This document shows positions 33,450 to 40,889 of a stretch of DNA of 56,820 bases, piece after piece (the stretch's first letter is position 1; every line of letters starts with the position of its first letter). The position numbers and the translations under genes were made by a program. The notes under the pieces were generated by a model. The model ran no database searches and was not told the origin of the DNA. It saw only the letters and a program-made list of their open reading frames with translations. Source of the stretch: CAYPCH01 sp964409165 (lineage in GTDB: Bacteria; Bacillota; Clostridia; Acetivibrionales; Acetivibrionaceae); contig CAYPCH010000005.1 in assembly GCA_964409165.1 (NCBI GenBank), positions 1-56,820 of the forward strand, given 5' to 3'.

Positions 33450-34778
33450 TTGAATACTACCATTATTGTTTTAGTCAATTATGTGTTTGTAGCAATGTTC
33501 GATGCATTATTAGTGGGAGTTTTTACCCAGTTCATTTACGATAAAAAATTTAATTTGCGAAGCACAGTGTTATATACGTTAAGTGCGACCGTGTCAATAG
33601 GAACTATTATTAACATATCAGAATTTGTGCTGACTGAATACTCAATTATTTTTGCAATGACTGTGAAAACCTTATTAACTTTTTCCATTGGTGTATTTTT
33701 GCTAAAGGTGTTTTATAAAATAAGTTTTATCAAAAGTGCCATTGCTTATGGGATGTTTTTTATCATCTTAGGCATAGGAAATGCGATTGTACAGGCAGTC
33801 GCCAGTCTAGGAGGATATTCGCTCGAAAGTTTCAAATCAAGTACTATGATGCAGATATTTGCTTATTTGGTAATCTATTTTGTAAGTTTGGTGATAATAC
33901 TTTTTATAAAATGTTTTAAATTGATTTTTACACTGCCCCATGATATAAGGACTAAAACTTATTGGACAAATTTAGGGTATATAGTGTTTGCATTCGTAAT
34001 AATTACTGTAGCCAATACATGTTTTATGAAATACAACAGTTATTTCAGCAGTGTGAATTTTATCATAAATATATTTATTTCAGCAGGTTTTTTGATTTTT
34101 AGCATAATAAATACTAATACTTTTTTTAAGCTTGAATCCAAAAGTCATGAACTTGAGTATCAGATATTTTATAACAAAGCATTGGATGCATTGATGAACG
34201 ACTTGAGAAGAATTAAGCATAATCATAGTAACATGTTGGCTGTATTGGGAGGCTATATCAAGATCAAGAAGTGGGATGAACTCGAAAAGTATTTCTCAGA
34301 AGTATGTTCAGATTTGAATTCTATAAGCTCTTTATCTAATTTGACATCATTGAACATAAAAAGTGCAGGTATTTTGGGGCTTATTATGTCCAAGCTGGAG
34401 TATGCACAGGAGAAGGGGGTAAACATAAAAATTTTGAATACTGATGAGGTAAGAGAAGTGAATATGAAAATCTCCGAACTGTGTGAAGTTTTGGGAATAC
34501 TTATGGATAATGCCATAGAAGCGGCAAGTGAAAGCGATAATAAATCAGTCGATATAATTATTACGAAAAAAGAAAATATAGTAAGTTTTTCTGTTGAAAA
34601 CTCTATGAATCATGAAATAAGCATCAATGATATATTTAAGCAGGGATTTTCATCTAAAGGTGAGGATAGAGGATTTGGTCTCTGGGTTGTAAAAAAGATA
34701 GTCGGTAAATACGAAAATGTTTCCCTTAATACTCAAGCTGATAATATAAGTTTTAAACAGGAGTTGATAATATTATAA
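33450..34778 (+). CDS. AgrC-like sensor histidine kinase (HPK10 family)
   Basis: 442 residues if started at the TTG at 33450, which follows a GGGGGGAAGG ribosome site; the upstream TTG at 33426 would place that site inside the gene. The N-terminal half has six or seven hydrophobic helices. The cytosolic part begins near residue 225, with the likely phospho-His in IKHNHSNMLA, then a GHKL ATPase domain with N-box EVLGILMDNAIEAAS and G-box GFGLWVVKKI. This layout is that of AgrC-type peptide receptors. The agrB and agrD genes lie 0.5-1.3 kb away in the opposite orientation. No response-regulator gene follows it. Confidence 0.88.
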   Translation: MNTTIIVLVNYVFVAMFDALLVGVFTQFIYDKKFNLRSTVLYTLSATVSIGTIINISEFVLTEYSIIFAMTVKTLLTFSIGVFLLKVFYKISFIKSAIAYGMFFIILGIGNAIVQAVASLGGYSLESFKSSTMMQIFAYLVIYFVSLVIILFIKCFKLIFTLPHDIRTKTYWTNLGYIVFAFVIITVANTCFMKYNSYFSSVNFIINIFISAGFLIFSIINTNTFFKLESKSHELEYQIFYNKALDALMNDLRRIKHNHSNMLAVLGGYIKIKKWDELEKYFSEVCSDLNSISSLSNLTSLNIKSAGILGLIMSKLEYAQEKGVNIKILNTDEVREVNMKISELCEVLGILMDNAIEAASESDNKSVDIIITKKENIVSFSVENSMNHEISINDIFKQGFSSKGEDRGFGLWVVKKIVGKYENVSLNTQADNISFKQELIIL

Positions 34779-34827
34779 AAGGGGTCAAACTGGGCACTCA
34801 TCTCTGATACTCAATTTGACCTCTTTT
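34777..34827 (+). terminator. Terminator after the agrC-like gene
   Basis: The arms AAAAGGGGTCAAA (34777-34789) and TTTGACCTCTTTT (34815-34827) pair, with T-rich sequence in the right arm. The stem begins in the stop codon of the kinase gene. Confidence 0.8.
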
Positions 34828-34834
34828 ATTAGGA

Positions 34835-34894
34835 TCATTTCCTGAAAGGAAATCCAGCAAAAAGCTTTGGGACTCGATGCCCCGAAGCTTTTTA
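34835..34894 (+). repeat. Dispersed two-hairpin repeat, copy 2 (left of the gap)
   Basis: Same element as at 1063: TCATTTCCTGAAAGGAAATCC, then the hairpin AAAAAGCTT ... AAGCTTTTT around GGGACTCGATGCCCC. It runs straight into the assembly gap. Confidence 0.65.
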
Positions 34895-34994
34895 NNNNNN
34901 NNNNNNNNNNNNNNNNNNNNNNNNNNNNNNNNNNNNNNNNNNNNNNNNNNNNNNNNNNNNNNNNNNNNNNNNNNNNNNNNNNNNNNNNNNNNNN
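34895..34994. other. Assembly gap of 100 N
   Basis: Exactly 100 undetermined bases. The same sequence (AGCTTTGGGACTCGATGCC and onward) abuts both sides, so assembly broke in a repeat. The true length is unknown; the flanks may be one overlapping copy, a tandem array, or a larger inserted element. Confidence 0.98.
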
Positions 34995-35028
34995 AGCTTT
35001 GGGACTCGATGCCCCGAAGCTTTTTATT
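34995..35028 (+). repeat. Dispersed two-hairpin repeat, second hairpin (right of the gap)
   Basis: A repeat of the terminal hairpin of copy 2: AGCTTTGGGACTCGATGCCC and the closing GAAGCTTTTT, followed by ATTAGG. It is identical to the sequence left of the gap over about 32 bases. Confidence 0.65.
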
Positions 35029-35056
35029 AGGTCTCTTGGAATGAAATGAAAGAGGC

Positions 35057-35089
35057 AAAATTGAGTACCCTCGATGGGTACTCAATTTT
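35057..35089. terminator. Hairpin terminator of the agr-like operon
   Basis: A perfect 14-bp stem, AAAATTGAGTACCC/GGGTACTCAATTTT, with a five-base loop. On minus it lies about 220 bases past the AgrD stop and is followed by TTTTGCCTCTTTC; on plus it is followed by ATTTC. It may serve both strands. Confidence 0.7.
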
Positions 35090-35307
35090 ATTTCACTCTG
35101 AGATACATAACGATAGCTGTTATATATTTTGCAATAGGCATCGTACATTGATTTATGATATTGCAACATATATAGAAGTAAATTGTCTTTTAGTAGCAAT
35201 TTTTTTAAGAATGGAGTGCTCTTAAAAAGTTTGCATCTACGTTCTTAATACCATAGAATACTGTAAATTAGTAAATGTTAAGGAGTGCAATTTAAGAACA
35301 CACTATA

Positions 35308-35463
35308 CTAGTCAACTTTTATGAGTGACTTCGGTAATTTTGGCTGTTCAAAACACCATGCCATACATGCATTTGCTGACGTTTGAGCAATAAAAGTTGC
35401 AAACACCGCAATTGTTCCTAAAGCTAATACTAACAGATTTTTGAACGACAATGCTTTATCCAT
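35308..35463 (-). CDS. AgrD-like cyclic (thio)lactone autoinducer peptide precursor
   Basis: A 51-residue peptide, start 35463 with AGGAGG upstream, stop 35310-35308. It has the tripartite AgrD form: an amphipathic/hydrophobic N-terminus (MDKALSFKNLLVLALGTIAV ...), a core SANACMAWCF, and an acidic/Pro-rich tail EQPKLPKSLIKVD that fits the conserved recognition tail of clostridial AgrD. The ring-forming Cys would be C33; the ring is CMAWC or CMAWCF, depending on where AgrB cuts. A second Cys (C37) and a Trp (W36) inside the ring are unusual and offer sites for extra modification. AgrB and a radical SAM enzyme are encoded upstream on the same strand. Confidence 0.88.
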   Translation of the reverse strand: MDKALSFKNLLVLALGTIAVFATFIAQTSANACMAWCFEQPKLPKSLIKVD

Positions 35464-35526
35464 GAATAATCCTCCTTCCTCTTAAATTTTACTTTGTGAT
35501 AGTTAACTGTGATCTCAACTAACAGT

Positions 35527-36126
35527 TTATTTCCAATTTCCATGGTGGTTGTCAGTAATTTTGTAAGCTATAGGAAGCATAAGTAATGAAGTAGCTAAAG
35601 CTGTAAAAATAATAATATTTGAATAGGGTTGTCCAACAAGGAACGATGCAATAATGAATTCTAGAATCAAAATAATATTTGAAGTCAGTTTTAATCTTTT
35701 TCGTTGCCTTATGCTCACAACAGGCTTGTTTTCGTGATCAGATGGTGCATAGATATGTATTATAGCAAAACAAACGGGCATCACCAAAAGGCATATCAAA
35801 ATTGGTTTTATAAATGATAGAAATATAGCCAGGTAAACTGTTCCAAAGGTGATAAGGCAATTGGCAACAAAACATCCCAACCAAGTTTTAGAGTGAATTC
35901 CGCCTGCAAAAGTACGTAAAATACCAAGACATGATAGCGTTATAATAACATGCATAAATAAGCCTTGTACAAACGCTACAAACAGAATAACAGAAATTTT
36001 AATTATATCGGACAAGAAAAGATAAAGGCCATAATATATAACCTCAAGCTTCTCGTCATTCATGCCATTTACATTATTTCTAATGCTTATGAGCATGAAG
36101 TTTATTAATTTTTCAAGTATAAACAT
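35527..36126 (-). CDS. agrB: AgrB-like peptide-processing membrane protease
   Basis: 199 residues, start 36126 after AAAGGGG. It is strongly hydrophobic, with four to six membrane segments. The catalytic pair is visible: His78 and Cys85 in FAGGIHSKTWLGC, with the seven-residue spacing seen in AgrB. AgrB removes the AgrD tail and forms the (thio)lactone ring. The C-terminus is basic (IRQRKRLKL) then hydrophobic. It starts 24 bases after the radical SAM gene and ends 63 bases before agrD; all three run on the minus strand as an operon. Confidence 0.93.
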   Translation of the reverse strand: MFILEKLINFMLISIRNNVNGMNDEKLEVIYYGLYLFLSDIIKISVILFVAFVQGLFMHVIITLSCLGILRTFAGGIHSKTWLGCFVANCLITFGTVYLAIFLSFIKPILICLLVMPVCFAIIHIYAPSDHENKPVVSIRQRKRLKLTSNIILILEFIIASFLVGQPYSNIIIFTALATSLLMLPIAYKITDNHHGNWK

Positions 36127-36150
36127 TTGTTACTTACCCCTTTAAAAAAT

Positions 36151-37233
36151 TTAAAGCCAGCACCCCGGGTCTTTGAAGAAGTAATCCCCATTGGAGCAAC
36201 TGTAGGCTATTGCTCTGCACCCACGGCAGTTATCTATATTACTGCATGAACTGCATTTCTTTATTTTATCTATTTTTCTTAGTTCATTCAGTTTTGGTGA
36301 GCTTTCAAAAACTTCTGTTATTTTTTGTTCTGGGAGTTTTCCAACTATTAACGGCAACCTTCTACATGCCATTACACTTCCGTCGGCAAGTATGGCAAGT
36401 CCGGCAAGTCCAATAAGGCATCCTCTTTTCAATTCAAAGCCTTCAGGTATAACTGAGTGGCTTGAAATAAGTTCTTCTTCTTTCAATATCAGAGCCCACA
36501 AGTTGTCTTTATAGCCGAACAGTGTATTGCAACCTTTTTTACGGAGTTTTTTATATTCACTATTTACCTCTAGAAGCAATTCTCTGTATTCATCAGGAGA
36601 AATCATTTCTTCCAAAAAATCAGTGCCGTTACCTATGGGAACAAGTCTGTCAAAGTCAAATCCAGCAAGATCAAGTTCTGTTGCAAGTCTTATAACATCT
36701 ATAAGTTCATGCATATTGTACCTGCTTAAAGTAAACATGCACATAGGATTGATTCCAGCTTCTTTAAGCACTTCATAGCCCCTTAAGGCATCTTCAAAAC
36801 TTCCAGGTTTTCTCAGTGAATCATGTATTTCTCTCATACCGTCAAGGCTTATCTGGTACATGGAAACTCCGTATTTTTTTAAAGCTTTGGCAATTTCTGT
36901 ACTAAGGTTGTACGAATTTCCGGCGATACCTATAGGGTAAATATCTTTTGAGCTTGTATATATAAGCAAATCAAAAAAGTCCTTGCGTAATAGGGGATCG
37001 CCGCCTGTAAAGACAATACTTCCTTTTTTTGACCATTTTTTAAGGGCGTATATAAAATCATCAACAATTAACTTGCAATCAAATAACGACAGTTCATTTT
37101 CCATCTCGGGCATGTATGAATCAGAATCATACATATAACAATGCCTACAGTGCTGGTCACATTTTGCAGTAATATGCCATTGCAATGAAAAGGTCAGCTT
37201 ATTGTATTTTTTGTCTTTAAGACAAACACACAT
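36151..37233 (-). CDS. Radical SAM/SPASM enzyme in the agr-like operon
   Basis: About 360 residues from the ATG at 37233, preferred over 37248 because GGAG lies nine bases before it. The radical SAM motif CDQHCRHC lies at residues 25-32, followed by GGDP and a TIM-barrel core. The C-terminal SPASM domain has Cys in ADGSVMACRR and the cluster CSSCSNIDNCRGC, with late Cys in SYSC and DPGCW, enough for two auxiliary Fe-S clusters. SPASM enzymes usually modify ribosomal peptides (thioether, C-C or Trp/Tyr crosslinks). The only small Cys-containing peptide encoded nearby is the AgrD-like precursor, making it the likely substrate; this is inference from gene order. Confidence 0.88.
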   Translation of the reverse strand: MCVCLKDKKYNKLTFSLQWHITAKCDQHCRHCYMYDSDSYMPEMENELSLFDCKLIVDDFIYALKKWSKKGSIVFTGGDPLLRKDFFDLLIYTSSKDIYPIGIAGNSYNLSTEIAKALKKYGVSMYQISLDGMREIHDSLRKPGSFEDALRGYEVLKEAGINPMCMFTLSRYNMHELIDVIRLATELDLAGFDFDRLVPIGNGTDFLEEMISPDEYRELLLEVNSEYKKLRKKGCNTLFGYKDNLWALILKEEELISSHSVIPEGFELKRGCLIGLAGLAILADGSVMACRRLPLIVGKLPEQKITEVFESSPKLNELRKIDKIKKCSSCSNIDNCRGCRAIAYSCSNGDYFFKDPGCWL

Positions 37234-37275
37234 AAATAAAGTCTCCATGATTTATTGTTAAATGCAAATAATTCT

Positions 37276-37315
37276 ACTTTCCCACCTATAAGATTATGAG
37301 GCTATAATTGCTCAT
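37276..37315 (+). repeat. 125-bp palindrome repeat, degenerate left-end copy
   Basis: ACTTTCCCACCTATAAG ... GAGGCTATAATTGCTCA matches the first 40 bases of the 125-bp element with several changes. The inner hairpins and right half are absent. It lies in the leader just upstream of the radical SAM gene. Confidence 0.6.
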
Positions 37316-37408
37316 AAAACAGGATAAAAAAACAGACTTCTCTATTTCAATATGGGGTTCTATAATTTAACATTCTATAAAAAATATGTATCTATATAAA
37401 TATTTTAC

Positions 37409-37481
37409 ATTATAAAGCAATAAAAATAAAGGTGTTTTGTGTGAAATGCATTTTTTGTAATGTGAAATGCAATTTTTGAAG
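37409..37481 (-). promoter_or_regulatory. Promoter with tandem direct repeats for the radical SAM-agrBD operon
   Basis: On minus, TATAAT (37414-37409) lacks a good -35 box. Directly upstream are two direct repeats of TGCATTTCACA (on plus TGTGAAATGCA starting at 37440 and 37461), 21 bases or two helical turns apart. This is the layout of promoters activated by LytTR-type regulators such as AgrA, though the repeat core is not the classical AgrA consensus. Confidence 0.45.
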
Positions 37482-37484
37482 TAT

Positions 37485-37525
37485 AAAGTTGTAAATTAAT
37501 AAAACGATTATTAATTTACAACTTT
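37485..37525. other. Perfect 18-bp inverted repeat
   Basis: AAAGTTGTAAATTAATAA (37485-37502) and its exact complement (37508-37525) around AACGA. It stands between the agr-like promoter and the long repeat. It could be an operator, an insulator-type bidirectional terminator or an mRNA leader hairpin; no gene ends nearby on plus. Confidence 0.6.
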
Positions 37526-37594
37526 TATGTGATGTGGATAAAAAGCTAAAGATATAAATAAAAGCTTTCTGGCAAAATTATTTATTATAACTCA

Positions 37595-37719
37595 ACTTTC
37601 CTACTTATAGTATTTTGATGCTCTGGTTGCTCACAAGTTAAGGTCAAAAAGTTTACTTTTTGACCGCGGTGAGCAATGCTGCGTTAGTGGCAAAGAGTCC
37701 ATAAATACTGTGGGAAAGT
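37595..37719. repeat. 125-bp long-palindrome repeat, copy 2
   Basis: The same length as copy 1 (15651-15775), with about a dozen scattered differences. The terminal stem is extended by TATAACTCA/TGGGTTATA outside the core. The central hairpin GGTCAAAAAGT/ACTTTTTGACC and TTGCTCAC/GTGAGCAA are unchanged. It sits upstream of ppdK. Confidence 0.8.
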
Positions 37720-37799
37720 TGGGTTATAATTGTAAAATGTAGAATCATTTTCGTGATTAATATAAATTAGCAAAAATGTAGTGAAAATTTTTTTTGTTA

Positions 37800-37808
37800 T
37801 GTTATAAT
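37800..37808 (+). promoter_or_regulatory. Extended -10 promoter for ppdK
   Basis: TGTTATAAT (TG 37800-37801, TATAAT 37803-37808), about 150 bases before the ppdK start. Confidence 0.45.
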
Positions 37809-37956
37809 TATATGGGCTATAGATTGAAAATGTAAAATGATTATTGCATTTAATTTAGTTAGTAGGAATTTTTTTGAGTAAAGCAAGGAAGTATAATATC
37901 TGAAATATTTTTTAATGTTAATATAAAAACAATTACATAAAATAGGAGGTTTTTAA

Positions 37957-40584
37957 ATGTCAAAGTATGTATATTTGTTTAGTGAAGGAAATGCTTCTAT
38001 GAAAAATCTTCTTGGTGGGAAAGGTGCCAACCTGGCTGAAATGACAACGTTGGGTCTTCCTGTTCCAAGAGGGTTTACAGTAACAACTGAAGCTTGTACA
38101 AGGTATTATGAAGACGGAAGGATTATTGCCAAGGAAATTGAAGAAGAAATATACGTTATGATGGCGAAAACAGAAGCAGTAGTAGGCAAAAAATTTGGTG
38201 ATCCCAAAAATCCTTTTCTTGTATCGGTGCGTTCTGGTGCGAGGGCTTCCATGCCTGGTATGATGGATACAATACTAAATCTCGGATTAAACGATGTAGT
38301 TGTTGAAGGGTTGGCTCAATTGACAAATAATGAAAGGTTTGCATATGACAGCTACAGGAGATTCATTCAGATGTTTAGCGATGTTGTTATGGAAATTGAA
38401 AAGCCAAAGTTTGAAAAAATTCTTGAAGGGGTTAAGAAAGAAAACGGTGTAAATCTTGATAATGATTTGACTGCTGATAATTTAAAAGAAGTAGTCAGAA
38501 GATATAAGGAACTTTTCAAGAAGGAAAAAGGTTTTGAATTCCCGCAGGAACCTAAGATTCAACTCATGGAAGCAGTAAAATCAGTATTCCGTTCATGGGA
38601 TAATCCAAGAGCCATAGTGTATAGAAGGCTTAATGACATACCGGGTGATTGGGGCACTGCCGTAAACGTTCAGGAAATGGTTTATGGAAACATGGGAGAT
38701 GATTCGGGTACAGGTGTTGCATTTACAAGAAATCCGTCTACCGGTGAGAAAAAATTATACGGAGAATTTCTGATGAATGCTCAGGGAGAAGACGTCGTTG
38801 CCGGGATCAGAACTCCTCAGACAATAGAACATTTGAAAGATATTATGCCAGATATGTATAATCAGTTTGCAGATATTGCTGTAAAACTTGAAAAACACTA
38901 TAAAGATATGCAGGATATGGAGTTTACCATTGAAAAAGGAAAGCTTTTCATGCTCCAGACAAGAAACGGTAAGAGGACTGCTGCTGCAGCTTTAAGAATA
39001 GCTGTCGACCTCGAAAAAGAGGGTATGTTAAGCAAGGAAGAAGCTGTAATGAAGGTTGATCCAAAGCAACTGGATGCGTTGCTTCACCCGAACTTTGAGC
39101 CGAAGGCACTAAAAGAGGCTGAACCGATTGCAAAGGGACTTCCTGCATCACCTGGTGCTGCTACGGGAAGAGTGTACTTTGAGGCTGAAGATGCAGTTGA
39201 TGCATTTAAGAATGGTGAAAAGAATGTAGTACTTGTAAGGGTTGAGACATCTCCTGAAGACATTGAAGGTATGCATGTTTCCAAAGGTATTCTCACAGGG
39301 CGCGGAGGTATGACATCACACGCCGCTGTTGTTGCCCGTGGTATGGGTACTTGTTGCGTAGCTGGATGCAGTGAGATAAAGATTAATGAAGAAGAAAAAT
39401 ATTTTACAGATAAAAATGGCAAAAGGTATGCTGAGGGAGATTGGATTTCCCTTGATGGTTCCACAGGCAATGTATATGGACAACAACTGCCGACAGTAGA
39501 CCCTGAAATGACAGGAGACTTTGAAATACTGATGGGTTGGGCGGATGAAATAAGGAAACTTAAGGTCAGAACCAATGCAGATACACCGAATGATGCCATT
39601 CAGGCTATGAAATTCGGTGCTGAGGGTATTGGACTCTGCCGTACCGAGCATATGTTCTTTGAATCGGACAGAATTCCTGCCATGAGGGAAATGATTGTTG
39701 CAAGAACAGTAGAACAAAGAAGAAAAGCCCTTGACAAACTCCTTCCGATACAGAGAAAAGACTTTGAGGGCTTGTTCAGAGAAATGAAGGGATATCCTGT
39801 TACGATAAGGTTCCTTGACCCGCCTTTGCATGAGTTCCTGCCTCAAGCTGATGAAGATGTTGCATCTCTGGCCAAGGATATGGGAATGTCATTTGAAGAG
39901 CTTAAGGGTATAGTAAATGACCTTCATGAGTTCAATCCCATGATGGGACACAGGGGATGCCGTTTGGCGGTAACTTACCCTGAAATAGCTGAAATGCAGA
40001 CAAGAGCTGTTATAGAGGCAGCTATAAATGTTAACAAACAGGGTATGAGTGTTGTACCGGAAATAATGATTCCGTTGGTTGGAGAAATCAAGGAATTGAA
40101 GTATGTTAAAGATGTTGTTGTAACTACAGCAAACGAAATAATAGAAAAATCGGGTATAAAACTTGAGTATACAGTTGGTACAATGATAGAGATTCCAAGG
40201 GCTGCAATTACTGCAGACGAAATAGCTAAAGAAGCTGAATTCTTCTCATTTGGAACCAACGACCTGACTCAGATGACATTTGGATTCAGTCGTGATGATG
40301 CAGGCAAGTTCTTAGAAGAGTATTACAACAAGAAAATATATGAATCCGACCCGTTTGCAAGACTTGACCAGAACGGTGTAGGCAAACTTGTTGAAATGGC
40401 TGTCAAGCTTGGAAAACAAAGCAGGCCAGACATTAAGCTCGGTATTTGCGGTGAGCATGGAGGAGATCCCTCGTCTGTGAAGTTTTGCCACAATGTTGGA
40501 TTGAACTATGTATCATGTTCTCCTTTCCGTGTTCCTATAGCAAGACTTGCAGCTGCACAGGCTCAGATTGATAATCGACGTTAA
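37957..40584 (+). CDS. ppdK: Pyruvate, phosphate dikinase
   Basis: 875 residues, with AGGAGG upstream. It has the N-terminal ATP-grasp domain (LLGGKGANLAEMT, SVRSGARASMPGMMDTILNL), a phospho-His domain with the catalytic His in GRGGMTSHAAVVARGMG, and the C-terminal PEP-binding TIM barrel (GLCRTEHMF, GICGEHGG). It interconverts pyruvate, ATP and phosphate with PEP, AMP and diphosphate. In cellulolytic clostridia it replaces or supplements pyruvate kinase. It is monocistronic, with its own promoter and a terminator at 40712. Confidence 0.97.
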   Translation: MSKYVYLFSEGNASMKNLLGGKGANLAEMTTLGLPVPRGFTVTTEACTRYYEDGRIIAKEIEEEIYVMMAKTEAVVGKKFGDPKNPFLVSVRSGARASMPGMMDTILNLGLNDVVVEGLAQLTNNERFAYDSYRRFIQMFSDVVMEIEKPKFEKILEGVKKENGVNLDNDLTADNLKEVVRRYKELFKKEKGFEFPQEPKIQLMEAVKSVFRSWDNPRAIVYRRLNDIPGDWGTAVNVQEMVYGNMGDDSGTGVAFTRNPSTGEKKLYGEFLMNAQGEDVVAGIRTPQTIEHLKDIMPDMYNQFADIAVKLEKHYKDMQDMEFTIEKGKLFMLQTRNGKRTAAAALRIAVDLEKEGMLSKEEAVMKVDPKQLDALLHPNFEPKALKEAEPIAKGLPASPGAATGRVYFEAEDAVDAFKNGEKNVVLVRVETSPEDIEGMHVSKGILTGRGGMTSHAAVVARGMGTCCVAGCSEIKINEEEKYFTDKNGKRYAEGDWISLDGSTGNVYGQQLPTVDPEMTGDFEILMGWADEIRKLKVRTNADTPNDAIQAMKFGAEGIGLCRTEHMFFESDRIPAMREMIVARTVEQRRKALDKLLPIQRKDFEGLFREMKGYPVTIRFLDPPLHEFLPQADEDVASLAKDMGMSFEELKGIVNDLHEFNPMMGHRGCRLAVTYPEIAEMQTRAVIEAAINVNKQGMSVVPEIMIPLVGEIKELKYVKDVVVTTANEIIEKSGIKLEYTVGTMIEIPRAAITADEIAKEAEFFSFGTNDLTQMTFGFSRDDAGKFLEEYYNKKIYESDPFARLDQNGVGKLVEMAVKLGKQSRPDIKLGICGEHGGDPSSVKFCHNVGLNYVSCSPFRVPIARLAAAQAQIDNRR

Positions 40585-40648
40585 TAGACAGCGTCCTCCG
40601 ATTAAATTAGAGGCGTATACACTAAACATGGATGTATGTATAACCGAA

Positions 40649-40692
40649 ATGCTGATTTAGTAGCAAAGAGCCCAGAAATACTGTGGGAAAGT
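40649..40692 (+). repeat. 125-bp palindrome repeat, right-end fragment
   Basis: AATGCTGATTTAGTAGCAAA and onward to GGGAAAGT is identical to the last 44 bases of copy 1. The left two-thirds are missing. It lies between ppdK and its terminator. Confidence 0.75.
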
Positions 40693-40711
40693 TGAGTCAT
40701 TAACTAATATG

Positions 40712-40755
40712 AAAAAGGGTATTGCAACTTAATGTTAAAGTGCAGTACCCTTTTT
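40712..40755 (+). terminator. Terminator after ppdK
   Basis: AAAAAGGGTATTGCA (40712-40726) pairs with TGCAGTACCCTTTTT (40741-40755) with one wobble; the right arm supplies the T-tract. Confidence 0.85.
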
Positions 40756-40787
40756 GGCTGGATTCAAGCCATGTCTATGGGAAAACA

Positions 40788-40796
40788 TGTTATAAT
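40788..40796 (+). promoter_or_regulatory. Extended -10 promoter before the vanW-like gene
   Basis: TGTTATAAT (40788-40796), 94 bases before the ATG at 40890. The same box as in the prsA, lepA and ppdK promoters. Confidence 0.45.
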
Positions 40797-40889
40797 GAAC
40801 AATAGTGGATAAATACGCATCAGCAAAATGTTGACGGTGCCTAGTAGAATAATAGGAATTATTGGATTTGCTATTTTGTGGGGTGAAAT

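Noticed and set aside
34798..35199. Long minus-strand and plus-strand open frames across the N gap
   Set aside because: They consist mostly of undetermined residues and repeat hairpins; no family resemblance.
36151..37233. Heme or PQQ-type radical SAM enzyme
   Set aside because: It shares the SPASM layout, but no heme or quinone biosynthetic genes are near; the agrBD operon gives a better context.
39084..39846. Two minus-strand open frames of 171 and 176 codons inside ppdK
   Set aside because: Antisense to conserved catalytic regions of ppdK; Ser/Pro-rich composition typical of shadow frames.
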